A DNA stretch of 64,000 nt from Campylobacter concisus. GTDB lineage: Bacteria; Campylobacterota; Campylobacteria; Campylobacterales; Campylobacteraceae. Both the position numbers and the translations under genes were made by a program. Location of the stretch: positions 248,001 to 312,000 of the forward strand of contig NZ_PIRZ01000002.1 in assembly GCF_003048575.1 (NCBI RefSeq), read 5' to 3'. Shown one piece after another: positions 43,427 to 53,573 of this stretch (position 1 is its first letter; each line of letters starts with the position of its first letter). The notes under the pieces were generated by a model. It was not told the DNA's origin and did not search any database. It was given only the letters and a program-made list of their open reading frames with translations.

Positions 43427-45403
43427 TTAAGTTCTAAAGACACTAAGTTTTGAATTTAATGCATCTGTCATCTTGTTTAGATGTTCTGCTGCTGAAGCTA
43501 TCTCTTCGACACTTCTAGCATTTTCAGATGAAATTTGGTTGATATTTGAGATACCTTCCATGATTTCATTTACATTTTTGCCGGTTGCGATGTAGTCTTG
43601 CATAGTCTTATCAGACATTGCTATAGCGTTATTCATCGTCTCACTCATAACATTTATAGTTTTTTCAACATCACTTGCCACGTGAGTTAGCTCTTGGATC
43701 TGTTTAGAGTTGATACCCATTTGCTCACTGCTATCATTGATCGCTTGAACGATGACATTGATAGTTGCATTTATCTCAGTTAAACTCTTTTGAGTCCTCT
43801 CAGCTAGCTGTCTAACTTCATCAGCAACAACGGCAAAGCCACGTCCATGCTCGCCAGCTCTTGCGGCCTCGATAGCTGCGTTAAGTGCAAGTAAATTTGT
43901 CTGATCAGCTATATCATTGATAACAACAAGGACTGATTTTACCTGCTCGGCATCACGACTAAGCTGATCGATCTTATCAGCCATTTGATTTTCTACATTA
44001 GCAGAGTCAATAATCTGTGCTGATAGCGATCTTATAGCTTCAGTTGCCGTTTTTATATGCGTGCTTGCCTTTTGAAGATCATCTTTGCCAGCTTGAGCTA
44101 CTGCTAAAGATTCTTTCATATTTTCTTGCATTACTTTACATCTTTGATTTGTCTCTTCTACTATTTCAGTTGATTTTTCTACACGTTTGCCTGTCTGAAG
44201 AGATGTGGAACTAAGCTCATTTGCAACGGAGCTATTTTCGCTTGAAAGGTGCTTTGTATCACTTATTAATACCCTTATCCTTTCAATAAAATCATTTATA
44301 TCTTTACTTATTTTAGCTATCTCGTCTTTACCATAAATAGGAATTTTAATTGTAAAATCAGATGTTATCGCATTTAAATTTGTTCCTAGTCTATCGATAG
44401 GACTTGCAACCATCTTCTTAAGCAAGAACATCGAAACAGCTATCAAAAGTAAGGTAACTATGACGCTTGCTATGATGAAATTTTTACTAACTACTTTTAA
44501 TGGTGTTAAAAAATCATCAGTCACAGCTGAACCTAAAACCATCCAGTCTAGCTTATCAAATGACTCAAAAGCAACTATGCAGTCAACCCCATCAATTATA
44601 ATAGGCTCAATACCCTTTCCTTTTTTAACAATATTATCCATAGTAGTTTTTAATTCACTACTTAGCTCTTGATTTGCCTTGGTTGGATGAAAGTCAAATT
44701 TTCCAGTTTTAGTATTGTAAAGAGAAAAATATCCATGCTTACCAAGTTTCATCTCAGAAAAAGTCTTTTTCATATTGTTTAATCCCTCGGTAGGATCATA
44801 ACCAACAAATAAAATTCCTATTACCTCGTTATTTTCAATAATAGGATCATAAATACTCATATAGTTGCGTCCAAATAAATTTACAACACCTACATACCTC
44901 TCTTTATTCATGATATTTTTATAGGCTTGACCGTTTTTGTCAATCATCGTACCAACAGCTCTACTACCATCAGCCTTCGTCACCGATGTACTAACTCTTA
45001 AAAAATTATCACCCGATTTTGCAAAAATCGTTGAAATTCCACCTTTTGTAGCTTTATTAAATTTATCCAGAATATCGTAGTTGTTGTTTAAAATACCATT
45101 TTGAGATATTAGATCTATCGCTTCGTATTTGTCAGTCTTGCTCATCTGGTGATTAGTTGAAATTTTTCCGATCATCTCTTTAAAAACACTCATTATTAGC
45201 TCTGCACTACTTACATTATCTTTCTCAAATAATTTAACCGTATTCATAGCAAGCTGGACGTTTTGTTCTACTGTCGTAAGCACACCATCTTTTATCTCGC
45301 GCTCTAAAATATTTGATGTATATATGACAAAACATGTCATAGATACTGCCAAAACCGTAGCAATCGTTGCTGAAACTTTTACCAAAATGCTTCGTAAATT
45401 CAT
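43427..45403 (-). CDS. Methyl-accepting chemotaxis protein with Cache sensor
   Basis: This 658-residue transmembrane chemoreceptor has helix TM1 at about 8-29, and a periplasmic sensor (30-305) with a Cache fold shown by [19 protein letters not shown] and [14 protein letters not shown]2 follows at about 308-330, then a HAMP domain (332-385). The cytoplasmic signalling domain has its hairpin tip at [19 protein letters not shown] and [18 protein letters not shown], where CheA and CheW bind. No C-terminal CheR-binding pentapeptide is seen (it ends LSVFRT). The ligand is unknown; Cache sensors of this kind often bind small organic acids. Confidence 0.93.
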   Translation of the reverse strand: MNLRSILVKVSATIATVLAVSMTCFVIYTSNILEREIKDGVLTTVEQNVQLAMNTVKLFEKDNVSSAELIMSVFKEMIGKISTNHQMSKTDKYEAIDLISQNGILNNNYDILDKFNKATKGGISTIFAKSGDNFLRVSTSVTKADGSRAVGTMIDKNGQAYKNIMNKERYVGVVNLFGRNYMSIYDPIIENNEVIGILFVGYDPTEGLNNMKKTFSEMKLGKHGYFSLYNTKTGKFDFHPTKANQELSSELKTTMDNIVKKGKGIEPIIIDGVDCIVAFESFDKLDWMVLGSAVTDDFLTPLKVVSKNFIIASVIVTLLLIAVSMFLLKKMVASPIDRLGTNLNAITSDFTIKIPIYGKDEIAKISKDINDFIERIRVLISDTKHLSSENSSVANELSSTSLQTGKRVEKSTEIVEETNQRCKVMQENMKESLAVAQAGKDDLQKASTHIKTATEAIRSLSAQIIDSANVENQMADKIDQLSRDAEQVKSVLVVINDIADQTNLLALNAAIEAARAGEHGRGFAVVADEVRQLAERTQKSLTEINATINVIVQAINDSSEQMGINSKQIQELTHVASDVEKTINVMSETMNNAIAMSDKTMQDYIATGKNVNEIMEGISNINQISSENARSVEEIASAAEHLNKMTDALNSKLSVFRT

Positions 45404-45437
45404 TTTGTTTCCTTTTTTTTCAAAAATTTTCGCCTTG

Positions 45438-45446
45438 ATTATAGCA
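45438..45446 (-). promoter_or_regulatory. Chemoreceptor gene promoter, extended -10
   Basis: TGCTATAAT on the minus strand is an extended -10, 35 bases before the chemoreceptor ATG, leaving room for an AAAGGAAA ribosome binding site. No sigma-28 type element is evident, so this gene appears to use the housekeeping sigma factor. Confidence 0.6.
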
Positions 45447-45563
45447 CTATTTTAAATAAACTTTATACAAGAATGCATAATTAATAATAATTAATAAATT
45501 ATCATTATTATTTTATTCATAAACTATAACTTTTTTGAAATCATTTTAAAAAATTATTTTAAA

Positions 45564-45590
45564 AACCTTGATAGTATTACTATCAAGGTT
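45564..45590 (+). promoter_or_regulatory. HspR-like operator upstream of htpG
   Basis: A perfect 11-base inverted repeat, AACCTTGATAG-TATTA-CTATCAAGGTT. Its core, CTTGATA-N7-TATCAAG (45567-45587), has the half-site start and spacing of the HAIR operator (CTTGAGT-N7-ACTCAAG). It ends 24 bases before the htpG -10, close to the -35 area. It is not a terminator, since no gene ends there on either strand. Confidence 0.6.
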
Positions 45591-45614
45591 AAGTATATTT
45601 TTATCACTTTATGT

Positions 45615-45620
45615 TATAAT
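45615..45620 (+). promoter_or_regulatory. htpG promoter, -10 TATAAT
   Basis: TATAAT lies 31 bases before the htpG ATG behind a T-rich run. AAAGGAAA at about 45639-45646 supplies the ribosome binding site. Confidence 0.65.
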
Positions 45621-45651
45621 CTGCCAAAAATTTTAAAAAAAGGAAATCAAA

Positions 45652-47508
45652 ATGGCAGATAAATTTGAATTTCAAACCGAGGTTAATGACCTTCTAAATT
45701 TAATGATTCACTCTCTTTACTCAAACAAAGAGATATTTTTAAGAGAGCTTATCTCAAACTCAAACGATGCACTAGATAAGCTAAACTATCTTTGTTTAAC
45801 TGATGAAAAATATAAAAATCTAAACTATACCCCAAGGATCGATATCAAAATCGATGAAAAAGTCAAAACACTAACTATCAGTGATAACGGCATTGGTATG
45901 GATAAAGATGAGCTTATCGCAAATTTGGGCACAATAGCAAGAAGCGGCACAAAAGGCTTTATGAAAAATTTAAGTGGCGATGCAAAAAAAGATAGTTCAC
46001 TAATAGGCCAGTTTGGTGTTGGCTTTTACTCAGCCTTTATGGTAGCAAACAAGATCGAAGTCATCAGTCAAAGAGCACTTGGCGATAAGGCCTACAAATG
46101 GACATCTGATGCAAAAAGCTACGAGATAGAAGAGGCCAGCAAAGAGAGCTTTGGCACTGATATCACTTTGTATCTAAACGATGATGAGTTTGCAAATTCT
46201 TGGCGTATTGAAGAGATAGTCAAGAAGTATTCAAACCACATTCCTTATCCTATATTTATGGATAAACAAAGCTATGTCGCTCCAAAAGAAGGCGAAAAAG
46301 AAGGCACATATGAGATCAAAAACGAGCAAATAAACAAGGCAAATGCGCTTTGGAGACTAAATAAAGCTAGCCTTAAAGAGCAAGATTATAACGACTTTTA
46401 TAAGCAAATTTCTCACGACAGTAGCGATCCTCTCCTTTATATTCATACAAAGGCTGAAGGCAAGATCGAGTACTCAACTCTATTTTATGTGCCAAGCACC
46501 GAGCCATTTGATCTATTTAGGGTTGATTATCAAAGTGGCGTAAAGCTTTATGTAAAAAGAGTTTTTATCACAGATGATGCAAAAGAACTCTTGCCGCCAT
46601 ATTTAAGATTTATCAAGGGTATCATTGATGTCGAGGATCTGCCATTAAATGTGAGCCGTGAAATTTTACAAGAAAATGCGATCATGAGAAGTGTCAAAGA
46701 GCAAAGCGTGAAGAAAATTTTAAGCGAGCTTGCAAAGGTAAAAGATAACGATCGTGAAAAATACATAAAATTTTACAAACTATTTGGTAAGGTTTTAAAA
46801 GAAGGTCTTTATGGATTTAGTGCTGAAAAAGAGCAAATTTTAGATCTTTGCCTATTTAAAAGCTCAAGAAGAGACGGACTTATCAGCCTAAAAGAGTACA
46901 AAGAAGCGATGAAAGAGGATCAAAAGTCGATCTACTACATCAGTGGTAACAATGAAAATATGCTAAGAAATTCTCCACTTCTAGAAAGCTTTAAGAAAAA
47001 CGACATAGAAGTGCTTATTATGGACGAAGAGATCGATACGATCGTAATGCCAATGGTCAATGAATTTGACAAAACACCTCTAAAATCAGTCTCACACGCT
47101 GATATAAATGACGAGATCAAAAGTGATGAGAAGGTTGATGAGAGCAAGGTTGCAAATACGCTTGTTAAAATGAAAGAAATTTTAAAAGACGAGGTAAAGG
47201 ATGTAAGACTAAGCTCAAGACTATCAAGCTCGGCTGCGGTGCTAATTTATGACAAAAACGATCCTGATTACGCTATGCAAGAGATGCTAAAACAGATGGG
47301 GCAAGGCGCAAATGCTCCAAAAGTTAAGCCTATCTTGGAGATCAATGCTGATCATGAAATTTTTGCCAAACTTGAGAAAAATGAGGCGATGATTTATGAC
47401 ATAGCGCCTTTACTTCTTGATATGGCAAGGCTAAATGAGGGCATGAGCCTAGAAAATCCTGCTAAATTTTCAGAGCTATTAACGAAAGTTATGATAAAAG
47501 CTATCTAA
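45652..47508 (+). CDS. htpG: Hsp90-family chaperone HtpG
   Basis: HtpG is the bacterial Hsp90, a dimeric ATP-driven chaperone in the cytosol. The 618-residue protein has the N-terminal GHKL ATPase domain with [13 protein letters not shown] (catalytic Glu and Asn), [18 protein letters not shown] and [13 protein letters not shown]. The middle domain carries the catalytic Arg in [11 protein letters not shown], and a C-terminal dimerisation domain ends the protein. It stands alone, with its own promoter, operator-like repeat and terminator hairpin. Confidence 0.97.
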   Translation: MADKFEFQTEVNDLLNLMIHSLYSNKEIFLRELISNSNDALDKLNYLCLTDEKYKNLNYTPRIDIKIDEKVKTLTISDNGIGMDKDELIANLGTIARSGTKGFMKNLSGDAKKDSSLIGQFGVGFYSAFMVANKIEVISQRALGDKAYKWTSDAKSYEIEEASKESFGTDITLYLNDDEFANSWRIEEIVKKYSNHIPYPIFMDKQSYVAPKEGEKEGTYEIKNEQINKANALWRLNKASLKEQDYNDFYKQISHDSSDPLLYIHTKAEGKIEYSTLFYVPSTEPFDLFRVDYQSGVKLYVKRVFITDDAKELLPPYLRFIKGIIDVEDLPLNVSREILQENAIMRSVKEQSVKKILSELAKVKDNDREKYIKFYKLFGKVLKEGLYGFSAEKEQILDLCLFKSSRRDGLISLKEYKEAMKEDQKSIYYISGNNENMLRNSPLLESFKKNDIEVLIMDEEIDTIVMPMVNEFDKTPLKSVSHADINDEIKSDEKVDESKVANTLVKMKEILKDEVKDVRLSSRLSSSAAVLIYDKNDPDYAMQEMLKQMGQGANAPKVKPILEINADHEIFAKLEKNEAMIYDIAPLLLDMARLNEGMSLENPAKFSELLTKVMIKAI

Positions 47509-47514
47509 ATTTAT

Positions 47515-47540
47515 AAAGCCCAAGAGAAATTCTGGGCTTT
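47515..47540 (+). terminator. htpG terminator hairpin
   Basis: AAAGCCCA and TGGGCTTT form an 8-bp stem with a 10-base loop, 6 bases after the htpG stop. The stem itself ends in TTT. Confidence 0.6.
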
Positions 47541-47617
47541 AACCTACTTCTATAAATTTAATTTCCTATATTTATTGTCTTTATTGCAGTAAAAATTTAA
47601 TTGTGTAAGTCAAATTT

Positions 47618-47637
47618 CCCACGCCAAAAGACGTGGG
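47618..47637 (-). terminator. Hairpin after mfrE
   Basis: CCCACG and CGTGGG form a 6-bp GC-rich stem with an 8-base loop, 7 bases after the mfrE stop. AAATTTG follows on the minus strand, so the T-tract is weak. Confidence 0.5.
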
Positions 47638-47644
47638 ACAAAAT

Positions 47645-48502
47645 TTACGCTATCTTGGTAGCGTCGATGATGTTTAGATCAAGTCCAAGATCTTCAACAG
47701 ATAGTCCAAGTGCAAGACCTACAAGCTGAGATAGGTGAATGATTGGCTTTCTCACGTTTGAATGGTTTTCATCTTGATATCTCTCTTGGTAGATGTCAAG
47801 TTGCATTTGACAAAGTGGGCATGGTGTGACAACTACGTCAGCGCCGTTTTCATCGGCATTATTTACGATCTGGCTTGACATTTTCCTTACAGATGTGCCA
47901 GCTGGGTAACTAGCGTGGAAACCACAGCAGTCAAGTCTTTTCTCAAATGGCACAATAGTAGCGCCAAGTGCGCCTACAACGGTTTCAAAGCTCTTTGGGT
48001 TGACCGAGCTTTCTCTATTGTGCAGATCTTTTTCAGGCCTTAGACTGTGGCAGCCATAAAATAGCGCTACTTTTAGCCCACTAAGTGGCTTAACAACCTT
48101 TGCTCTTAGCGTTTCTACGTTTTGATAAAGCACCCAAAGAAGGCTTGTGATCTCGGTTGAGCCATTATATTTCATATTGCCCTCAGCCAAGAAAGTATTT
48201 ATACGGCCCTTTGCACCCTTATCAAGTGTAGTTTTGGCTCTTGTTAAAGTTAGCATACAAGTTGAGCATGTCGTAAGCATCGGCATATTCATCTGCTCTG
48301 CAAGCGCTATATTTCTAGCATTTGCCACAAGCGTAGCGATAGGATCGACGTCTTGTGCTTGTTGGGCACCACAGCAACTCCAGCCCTCTATCTCGTGAAG
48401 CTTCCAGCCAAGTATCGGAGCGATAGCCTCAAGCGACATCTTAGCCTCTTTAGCTGCTTGAGAAAGTACGCATCCTGGGAAAAAAGCGAATTCGTTTTGC
48501 AT
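47645..48502 (-). CDS. mfrE: Methylmenaquinol:fumarate reductase subunit E
   Basis: This 285-residue protein has two CCG domains (heterodisulfide reductase subunit B-like) with the CCGAQQ and CCGFHAS motifs, plus further cysteines that bind an iron-sulfur cluster. It is the membrane-associated subunit E of the MfrABE/SdhABE-type complex, which passes electrons from 8-methylmenaquinol to periplasmic fumarate. A similar protein in Wolinella and Campylobacter was first labelled SdhC or SdhE. It follows mfrB by 2 bases. Confidence 0.9.
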   Translation of the reverse strand: MQNEFAFFPGCVLSQAAKEAKMSLEAIAPILGWKLHEIEGWSCCGAQQAQDVDPIATLVANARNIALAEQMNMPMLTTCSTCMLTLTRAKTTLDKGAKGRINTFLAEGNMKYNGSTEITSLLWVLYQNVETLRAKVVKPLSGLKVALFYGCHSLRPEKDLHNRESSVNPKSFETVVGALGATIVPFEKRLDCCGFHASYPAGTSVRKMSSQIVNNADENGADVVVTPCPLCQMQLDIYQERYQDENHSNVRKPIIHLSQLVGLALGLSVEDLGLDLNIIDATKIA

Positions 48503-48504
48503 AG

Positions 48505-49470
48505 TTACTCCTTACTAGCAGCTTTTCGAGCCGCATTTATCATTTTTACTAGATCATCATGTCCTTCAATGTCCTCTTCGCCGAAAATATGAAGCGGATT
48601 CATCTTGCCTGCAAGCATTAAATTTGCAGCGATATCCATTTTGCCCATATTTCTAAACACTCCCTCAGAGCGAAGTGCAAGCTTGATCTCATTTAGCCTG
48701 CCTGAGCCATCAACTAGATCGGTTAAAAACGCCTCAGCGTGATCTGGTCCCATACCATCATCAAAGCCTTTTTGTATAGCCATAATGCGAAGATCAGTTA
48801 TATCTTTGCATGCGCTTATGCCTTTTGGACAGCGATCAGCGCACTCTTGGCACTTTACACACATCCAAAGGCCATTATCTATAGCTGGCTTTAAGTGCGG
48901 CATAGGATCTTTGTTGCGTGAGTCAAACGCCGCTCTATAAGCATGCACAAATACAAATGGCTGCATATAGTCGCTTGCATCAGCTTCTAGTTTATTACAC
49001 TCGCTAGCGCACGCTCCGCAAAGTATACAGTCCCATTCAAGAGCTACTTTGTCATACTCTTTTTGACTTTGCTTACAGCCTTTTTCTGCGCTAAATTCTG
49101 ACTTAGCAGTGATACTAGGCTTAATCTTGCGTAAATTTTCAATACTTGGTTCCCAGTCCACCATGAGGTCTGAGATCACTTTAAAATTTCCAAGTGGAGA
49201 AATTCTTATGCTCTCTGGATTGTCATACTCAGCCAAAAGCTCATTCATCTTCGTATCGCAAGCTAGATATGAGTGGCCATTTACTCTAACAGCACACGCT
49301 CCACATATCGCTGAGCGGCAAGATGCTGTGAAATTTAACGTCGCATCCTTTTTTTGTTTGATATCAAGAAGCACTGTTAAAAGAGTTTTGCCTTTGATCT
49401 CTTCATTTGTTAGCTCATAAGTTGATTCATATTTTTTAGTTCCGTCAAAGCGGTCGATAATAATTTTCAT
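48505..49470 (-). CDS. mfrB: Methylmenaquinol:fumarate reductase iron-sulfur subunit B
   Basis: This 321-residue iron-sulfur subunit relays electrons from MfrE to the flavoprotein. An N-terminal plant-type [2Fe-2S] domain has CRSAICGACAVR. The C-terminal part has CILCGACASEC and CVKCQECADRCPKG, binding the [4Fe-4S] and [3Fe-4S] clusters. It is longer than ordinary FrdB (about 240 residues) because of the C-terminal extension seen in MfrB. The protein has no signal peptide of its own and presumably crosses the membrane with MfrA by the Tat pathway. Confidence 0.92.
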   Translation of the reverse strand: MKIIIDRFDGTKKYESTYELTNEEIKGKTLLTVLLDIKQKKDATLNFTASCRSAICGACAVRVNGHSYLACDTKMNELLAEYDNPESIRISPLGNFKVISDLMVDWEPSIENLRKIKPSITAKSEFSAEKGCKQSQKEYDKVALEWDCILCGACASECNKLEADASDYMQPFVFVHAYRAAFDSRNKDPMPHLKPAIDNGLWMCVKCQECADRCPKGISACKDITDLRIMAIQKGFDDGMGPDHAEAFLTDLVDGSGRLNEIKLALRSEGVFRNMGKMDIAANLMLAGKMNPLHIFGEEDIEGHDDLVKMINAARKAASKE

Positions 49471-49479
49471 CCTAGCTCC

Positions 49480-51342
49480 TTACTCTGGTTTCTTGCCATC
49501 AAGTGAAAATATGCCTGTCACAACGTCTTTGTAGCCAAGTTCGAGCTTGCCGTCATTTAATGTAACGATGCTGTGTTTTAAGAAATTCGCATCATCTCTT
49601 TTTGGATAGTCTTCTCTTGTGTGAGCGCCACGGCTCTCTAGGCGTTTTTGCGCTGCAAGACAGGCTGCACGAGAAAGGAGAATAAGGTTGCCAAGCTCGA
49701 CATAGTCTGTAAAGGCAGTGTTCATTACTGGATTTTTATTTGGCACTTTTATGGTGTCGTATTTTGCTTGGATAGCTTCAAGGTTTTTAGAGAGCTGATC
49801 TAGCTTGTCGCCTGTTCTAAAAATTCCCATTAAATCCCAGTTATTTTTACCAAGCTCCTCGCGAAGCGCATACATATCGTTTACACCACCCTCACCTGTT
49901 GCTATGGCTTTAAATTTATCATGCCACATTTTAGCTAGCTCTGAAGTTTTTTTACCACTTGCAAATTTAGCATCTTTTGCGTATGCACCAGCACCTTTTC
50001 CAGCTAGATCGCCGGTGACCACTGCGTCAGTTAGGCTGTTGCCACCAAGGCGGTTTGCACCGTGGATAGATACGCATGAGGCCTCGCCGCCTACATAAAT
50101 TCCAGGAATTTTTGTGCTCATATCATCAAATTTAGCCACTTCGATACCGCCCATTGAGTAGTGAGCTGTCGGACGGATAGGCACTGGCTGCTCGACTAGG
50201 TCGATGTTTTGAAAGAGCATCGCTGTATGGCGAATTTTTGGAAGCTTTTTCATGATATTTTCTTTACCAAGGTGGCGAACGTCGCAAAGCACGTAAGAGC
50301 TCATGCCCTCACCAAAGCCCCTGCCCTCGCGAATTTCTGTCTCGATAGCACGAGCGACGACGTCACGAGGAGCAAGCTCCATCTTTTCGTGATAGTTTTT
50401 CATAAAGCGCTCGCCCTTGTTATTTAGCAAGTATCCGCCCTCGCCGCGAGCGGCTTCTGTGATAAGTGTGCCGCCGTTTTGAACACCGGTTGGGTGAAAC
50501 TGGATCATCTCAGGGTCTTCAAAGCCAAGACCAGCACGAAGAGCTACTGCAATGCCGTCGCCTGTTGCTATAAATGGAACTGAAGTGCGGTTATAGAAAA
50601 TTCTAGTATATCCGCCAGTTGCGATGACAAGTGACTTGCAAAGGACTGGGTAAATTTGACCATCTTGGATATTACGAAGTACGACACCTTCGACCTTGCC
50701 ATCTTCAAGGCCTATCTCAAGTAGCTCATGATCCATTAGAAATTTAACACCAGCTGTGATCGCATCGTCCAAGCACGCATGCATCAAAACGTGGCCAGTT
50801 TTATCAGCTGCGTAGTTACAGCGTTTTTTGCTAGCGCCACCCATAAAGCGAAATGCAACATCGCCATTATCTTTACGAGATATGTCGCCATTATCTATAC
50901 GAGAAAAGAGCATACCGTTGTGATCTAGCTCATGGATGACCGCGCCTGCTGCCTCGCAAAATTTCACTACAGCATCTTGGTCAGCAAGATAGGCCGCACC
51001 TTTTACAGTATCGTAGGCGTGAAGCTTGAAGCTATCGCCATTACTAAAGTCAGTAACTCCGTTTATGCCGCCCTCTGCCATACAGGTTGCATTGCGAGAT
51101 GGCATCATTTTTGTAGCAACTACGACTGTTAAATTTGGATTTTGTTTACGAACAGCTGTTGCTGCACGAAGTCCTGCGCCGCCAGAGCCAATTATCAGCA
51201 CATCCACAGATGGCAAGCCATTTTCATTGCCTTTTGGCAACTCACCAGCAAAAACATTGGTCGCGCCAGCCGTTGTAGCTAGCGCACCTACGCTGATACA
51301 GGCACTTTGTAGAAATTCTCTTCTAGTAAATTTTTCACTCAT
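49480..51342 (-). CDS. mfrA: Methylmenaquinol:fumarate reductase flavoprotein, Tat-exported
   Basis: This 620-residue FAD-containing catalytic subunit reduces fumarate to succinate. It begins with a twin-arginine signal (TRREFL, Arg7-Arg8, hydrophobic stretch to TTAGATNVFAG), so it acts in the periplasm, unlike cytoplasmic FrdA. The FAD-binding GSGGAGLRAA and the HPTG, active-site RGEGGYL and HSMGG-like HYSMGGIEV blocks are present. It starts the mfrA-mfrB-mfrE operon. It lets the cell use external fumarate and related acids as electron acceptors when oxygen is scarce. Confidence 0.95.
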   Translation of the reverse strand: MSEKFTRREFLQSACISVGALATTAGATNVFAGELPKGNENGLPSVDVLIIGSGGAGLRAATAVRKQNPNLTVVVATKMMPSRNATCMAEGGINGVTDFSNGDSFKLHAYDTVKGAAYLADQDAVVKFCEAAGAVIHELDHNGMLFSRIDNGDISRKDNGDVAFRFMGGASKKRCNYAADKTGHVLMHACLDDAITAGVKFLMDHELLEIGLEDGKVEGVVLRNIQDGQIYPVLCKSLVIATGGYTRIFYNRTSVPFIATGDGIAVALRAGLGFEDPEMIQFHPTGVQNGGTLITEAARGEGGYLLNNKGERFMKNYHEKMELAPRDVVARAIETEIREGRGFGEGMSSYVLCDVRHLGKENIMKKLPKIRHTAMLFQNIDLVEQPVPIRPTAHYSMGGIEVAKFDDMSTKIPGIYVGGEASCVSIHGANRLGGNSLTDAVVTGDLAGKGAGAYAKDAKFASGKKTSELAKMWHDKFKAIATGEGGVNDMYALREELGKNNWDLMGIFRTGDKLDQLSKNLEAIQAKYDTIKVPNKNPVMNTAFTDYVELGNLILLSRAACLAAQKRLESRGAHTREDYPKRDDANFLKHSIVTLNDGKLELGYKDVVTGIFSLDGKKPE

Positions 51343-51719
51343 TGATAACTTCCTATTTTGATAAATTTCTAGCGTATAAAACGCACCGCAAGTTCATTTT
51401 CTTACTTTTTTTTAAAATAAGTATATTAATTAAAAAATTAATGATATAACTTTACATCAAAATTACTTAAATTTTACATAAAATTTATTTTTAGATTTTA
51501 TATGTGAAATAAATTTGCTAAAACTACCAGTAAATGGCTATTTTTGTAAGGTTTAATTATTTTATAAAATAAAATTTGTATTTTTTATGTTAAAAAGATA
51601 AAAATAAATAAAAAGACCTATTCAGCGTATTTTTAACAAAAATATTAAATATTTATAAATAAAATGAACTAATATGTAAAAATAGGATAAAAATTGTTTT
51701 ATTATCAAAAAAGCTAAAT
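51343..51719. other. AT-rich intergenic region upstream of mfrA
   Basis: About 377 bases, very AT-rich and closed in all frames. AGGAAG lies just before the mfrA ATG. The mfrA promoter must be in this region, but no hexamer stands out enough to call. No intrinsic terminator for the oor cluster is evident. Confidence 0.55.
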
Positions 51720-52175
51720 TTATAACTTTACGTAGTATATTCGACCGTAGTGTCTGACTGAGATGATCCAGTTTAAATTTAGATCAAATATCTCAACATC
51801 ATCTAGTGACGGATACCAAATATCGCTAAAAAATTTAGATAGATCATCAAAATGTAAAATATCAATACTCTCAAATTTATTAAAATTTATGCAAATTTCA
51901 TTCGGTGTGGCAATGTCAAGATCGCTGAAAGCAGCAGTTAGGTCAAAATTTACTTCGTCCGCACTAAAGCCATCAAGCTTGCTAAATTTTTCCATTTTAA
52001 AAAACTGATCTATATCATCAAGGCTAAATTTATGAAGTAAATTCTCTTTTATCTTTAAGCACTCACTAGGAGGCAAGCTCCTAATGATAGGCATATCAAA
52101 GCTATGCTCTTTGCGGAAATTTTCTAGTTTTATCTGATCCATGTTGTAGGTTTTGGCTAAATCAAATTTAGCCAA
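51720..52175 (-). CDS. Hypothetical protein after oorC, 151 aa
   Basis: I do not recognise this protein. It is acidic, rich in Asp, Phe and Ile, without signal peptide or membrane span. It probably starts at TTG 52175, only 4 bases after the oorC stop, which would couple it to the oor operon; an internal ATG at 52142 would remove 11 residues and is an alternative. Neither has a strong ribosome binding site. A C-terminal LNLNWIISVRHYGRIYYVKL strand region is the most ordered-looking part. The function is unknown. Confidence 0.6.
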   Translation of the reverse strand: MAKFDLAKTYNMDQIKLENFRKEHSFDMPIIRSLPPSECLKIKENLLHKFSLDDIDQFFKMEKFSKLDGFSADEVNFDLTAAFSDLDIATPNEICINFNKFESIDILHFDDLSKFFSDIWYPSLDDVEIFDLNLNWIISVRHYGRIYYVKL

Positions 52176-52179
52176 ATTT

Positions 52180-52731
52180 CTATTTTAAAAGCTCTTTTGC
52201 GTATTTTAGGCCTAGCTCATAAGCTTTTGCGTTTGCCTCTTTGACCTTTTCAGGCACGCTTGCTAGCATCTCTTCACGCACTAAATTTTCATCCATGCAC
52301 CCACTCATCGCCACAGCCACACCAAGAGCCACGACGCTTTGAGTGATGACGTTACCAACCTCATCTTTTGCGATAGAAATGATAGGAATTTCATAAATTT
52401 TCCAGTGCTTTTTATCTTCGTCACTTACTTTTACCAAATTTGGCTCGACAACGATCGCACCGCCCTCTTTCACACCGCTTTTAAAGGCATCGTAGCTTAT
52501 CTGTGCAGTTGCTAGCATGAAGTCTATCTCGCCCTCGTTTGCATAAGGGTATAAAATCTCTTTCTCATCAAGGATGATATCGACCTTCGTTGGACCGCCA
52601 CGCACCTGAGATGTGTAGGTAGATGCCTTGACGCCGTATCCGCCTGCTTTTATCTTGGCAGCTGAGAGGATCTCGCCTGCTAGTATGACGCCCTGTCCGC
52701 CAACACCGACAAATCTTAATTGTGACTTCAT
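52180..52731 (-). CDS. oorC: 2-oxoglutarate:acceptor oxidoreductase gamma subunit OorC
   Basis: This is the 183-residue gamma domain of the OorDABC complex, which oxidises 2-oxoglutarate to succinyl-CoA with a low-potential acceptor. The GVGGQGVILAGEIL loop at residues 9-22 and YTSQVRGGPTKVDIIL are typical of the pyruvate/ketoisovalerate oxidoreductase gamma family. It overlaps oorB by 4 bases. Confidence 0.95.
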   Translation of the reverse strand: MKSQLRFVGVGGQGVILAGEILSAAKIKAGGYGVKASTYTSQVRGGPTKVDIILDEKEILYPYANEGEIDFMLATAQISYDAFKSGVKEGGAIVVEPNLVKVSDEDKKHWKIYEIPIISIAKDEVGNVITQSVVALGVAVAMSGCMDENLVREEMLASVPEKVKEANAKAYELGLKYAKELLK

Positions 52732-53573
52732 ACTAGCTCCTCAAAATTTATCGCTTCACCACTCATAGCAGCTTTTCTTACCTTGTCGTAAGCCTTGGTA
52801 TACTCTATCTTCTCTTCGTCTTTGTGCAATACGCCAAGTGGGAAAATACCCTTTTTTTCTTCGTCACTTAGCATATCAAATTTGACCTTGCTCGTCGTAC
52901 GGCCCTTTATCCACTCTAAATTTTTGACCGCCTCGCCCATTTTGTTCTTGCGACCTAAATTTATGTGGCAGTTTGAAAATACATCAAAAAAGCTGTATCC
53001 ATCGTGGCTAAAGCCCTCTACAAAGAGCTTTGTAAGCTTCTCTGGCTCGATGACGCTACCACGCGCGACAAAGCTAGCACCTGCGGCGGTTGCGAGCTTA
53101 CAGGCGTCAAAGCTAGGATCGATGTTGCCGTATTGCGCTGTGACCGTCCACATGCCCTTTGGCGTGGTTGGGCTGGTTTGAGAGTTTGTTAGTGCGTAGA
53201 TGAAGTTGTTAATTAGGATGTGATTTAGCCCGATATTTCGGCGGCATCCGTGTATCGTGTGGTTGCCTCCGATCGCTAGTCCGTCGCCATCGCCAGTTAC
53301 TACGATTACGTGCTTGTCTGGATTTGCCATCTTTACGCCAGTGGCGTAGGCTACGGCTCTACCGTGAGTTGTGTGAATGGTGTTGCAGTCGAGGTATCCG
53401 CTAAAGCGACCAGAGCAGCCTATACCTGAGACCACGCAAACGTCGTTCATATCCCAGCCCATGGTGTCGATAGCTCGGATGAGCGCCTTTAGTATGACGC
53501 CATCGCCACAGCCCCAGCACCAAAGAGTAGGCATTTTATCTGTTCGTAAATATTTATCGTAATTAAAAGCCAT
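52728..53573 (-). CDS. oorB: 2-oxoglutarate:acceptor oxidoreductase beta subunit OorB
   Basis: This 281-residue thiamine-diphosphate-binding subunit carries CWGCGDG near residue 19, which contributes to cluster or TPP positioning. It also has GDGDGLAIGGNHTIH, the TPP-Mg binding motif, and NNFIYALTNSQTSPTTP. It acts with OorA in 2-oxoglutarate decarboxylation. It overlaps oorA by 11 bases and oorC by 4. Confidence 0.96.
   Translation of the reverse strand: MAFNYDKYLRTDKMPTLWCWGCGDGVILKALIRAIDTMGWDMNDVCVVSGIGCSGRFSGYLDCNTIHTTHGRAVAYATGVKMANPDKHVIVVTGDGDGLAIGGNHTIHGCRRNIGLNHILINNFIYALTNSQTSPTTPKGMWTVTAQYGNIDPSFDACKLATAAGASFVARGSVIEPEKLTKLFVEGFSHDGYSFFDVFSNCHINLGRKNKMGEAVKNLEWIKGRTTSKVKFDMLSDEEKKGIFPLGVLHKDEEKIEYTKAYDKVRKAAMSGEAINFEELV

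Noticed and set aside
45564-45590. Palindrome upstream of htpG considered as a terminator
   Set aside because: No gene ends there on either strand, and the half-site spacing fits an operator. It lies just upstream of the htpG -10.
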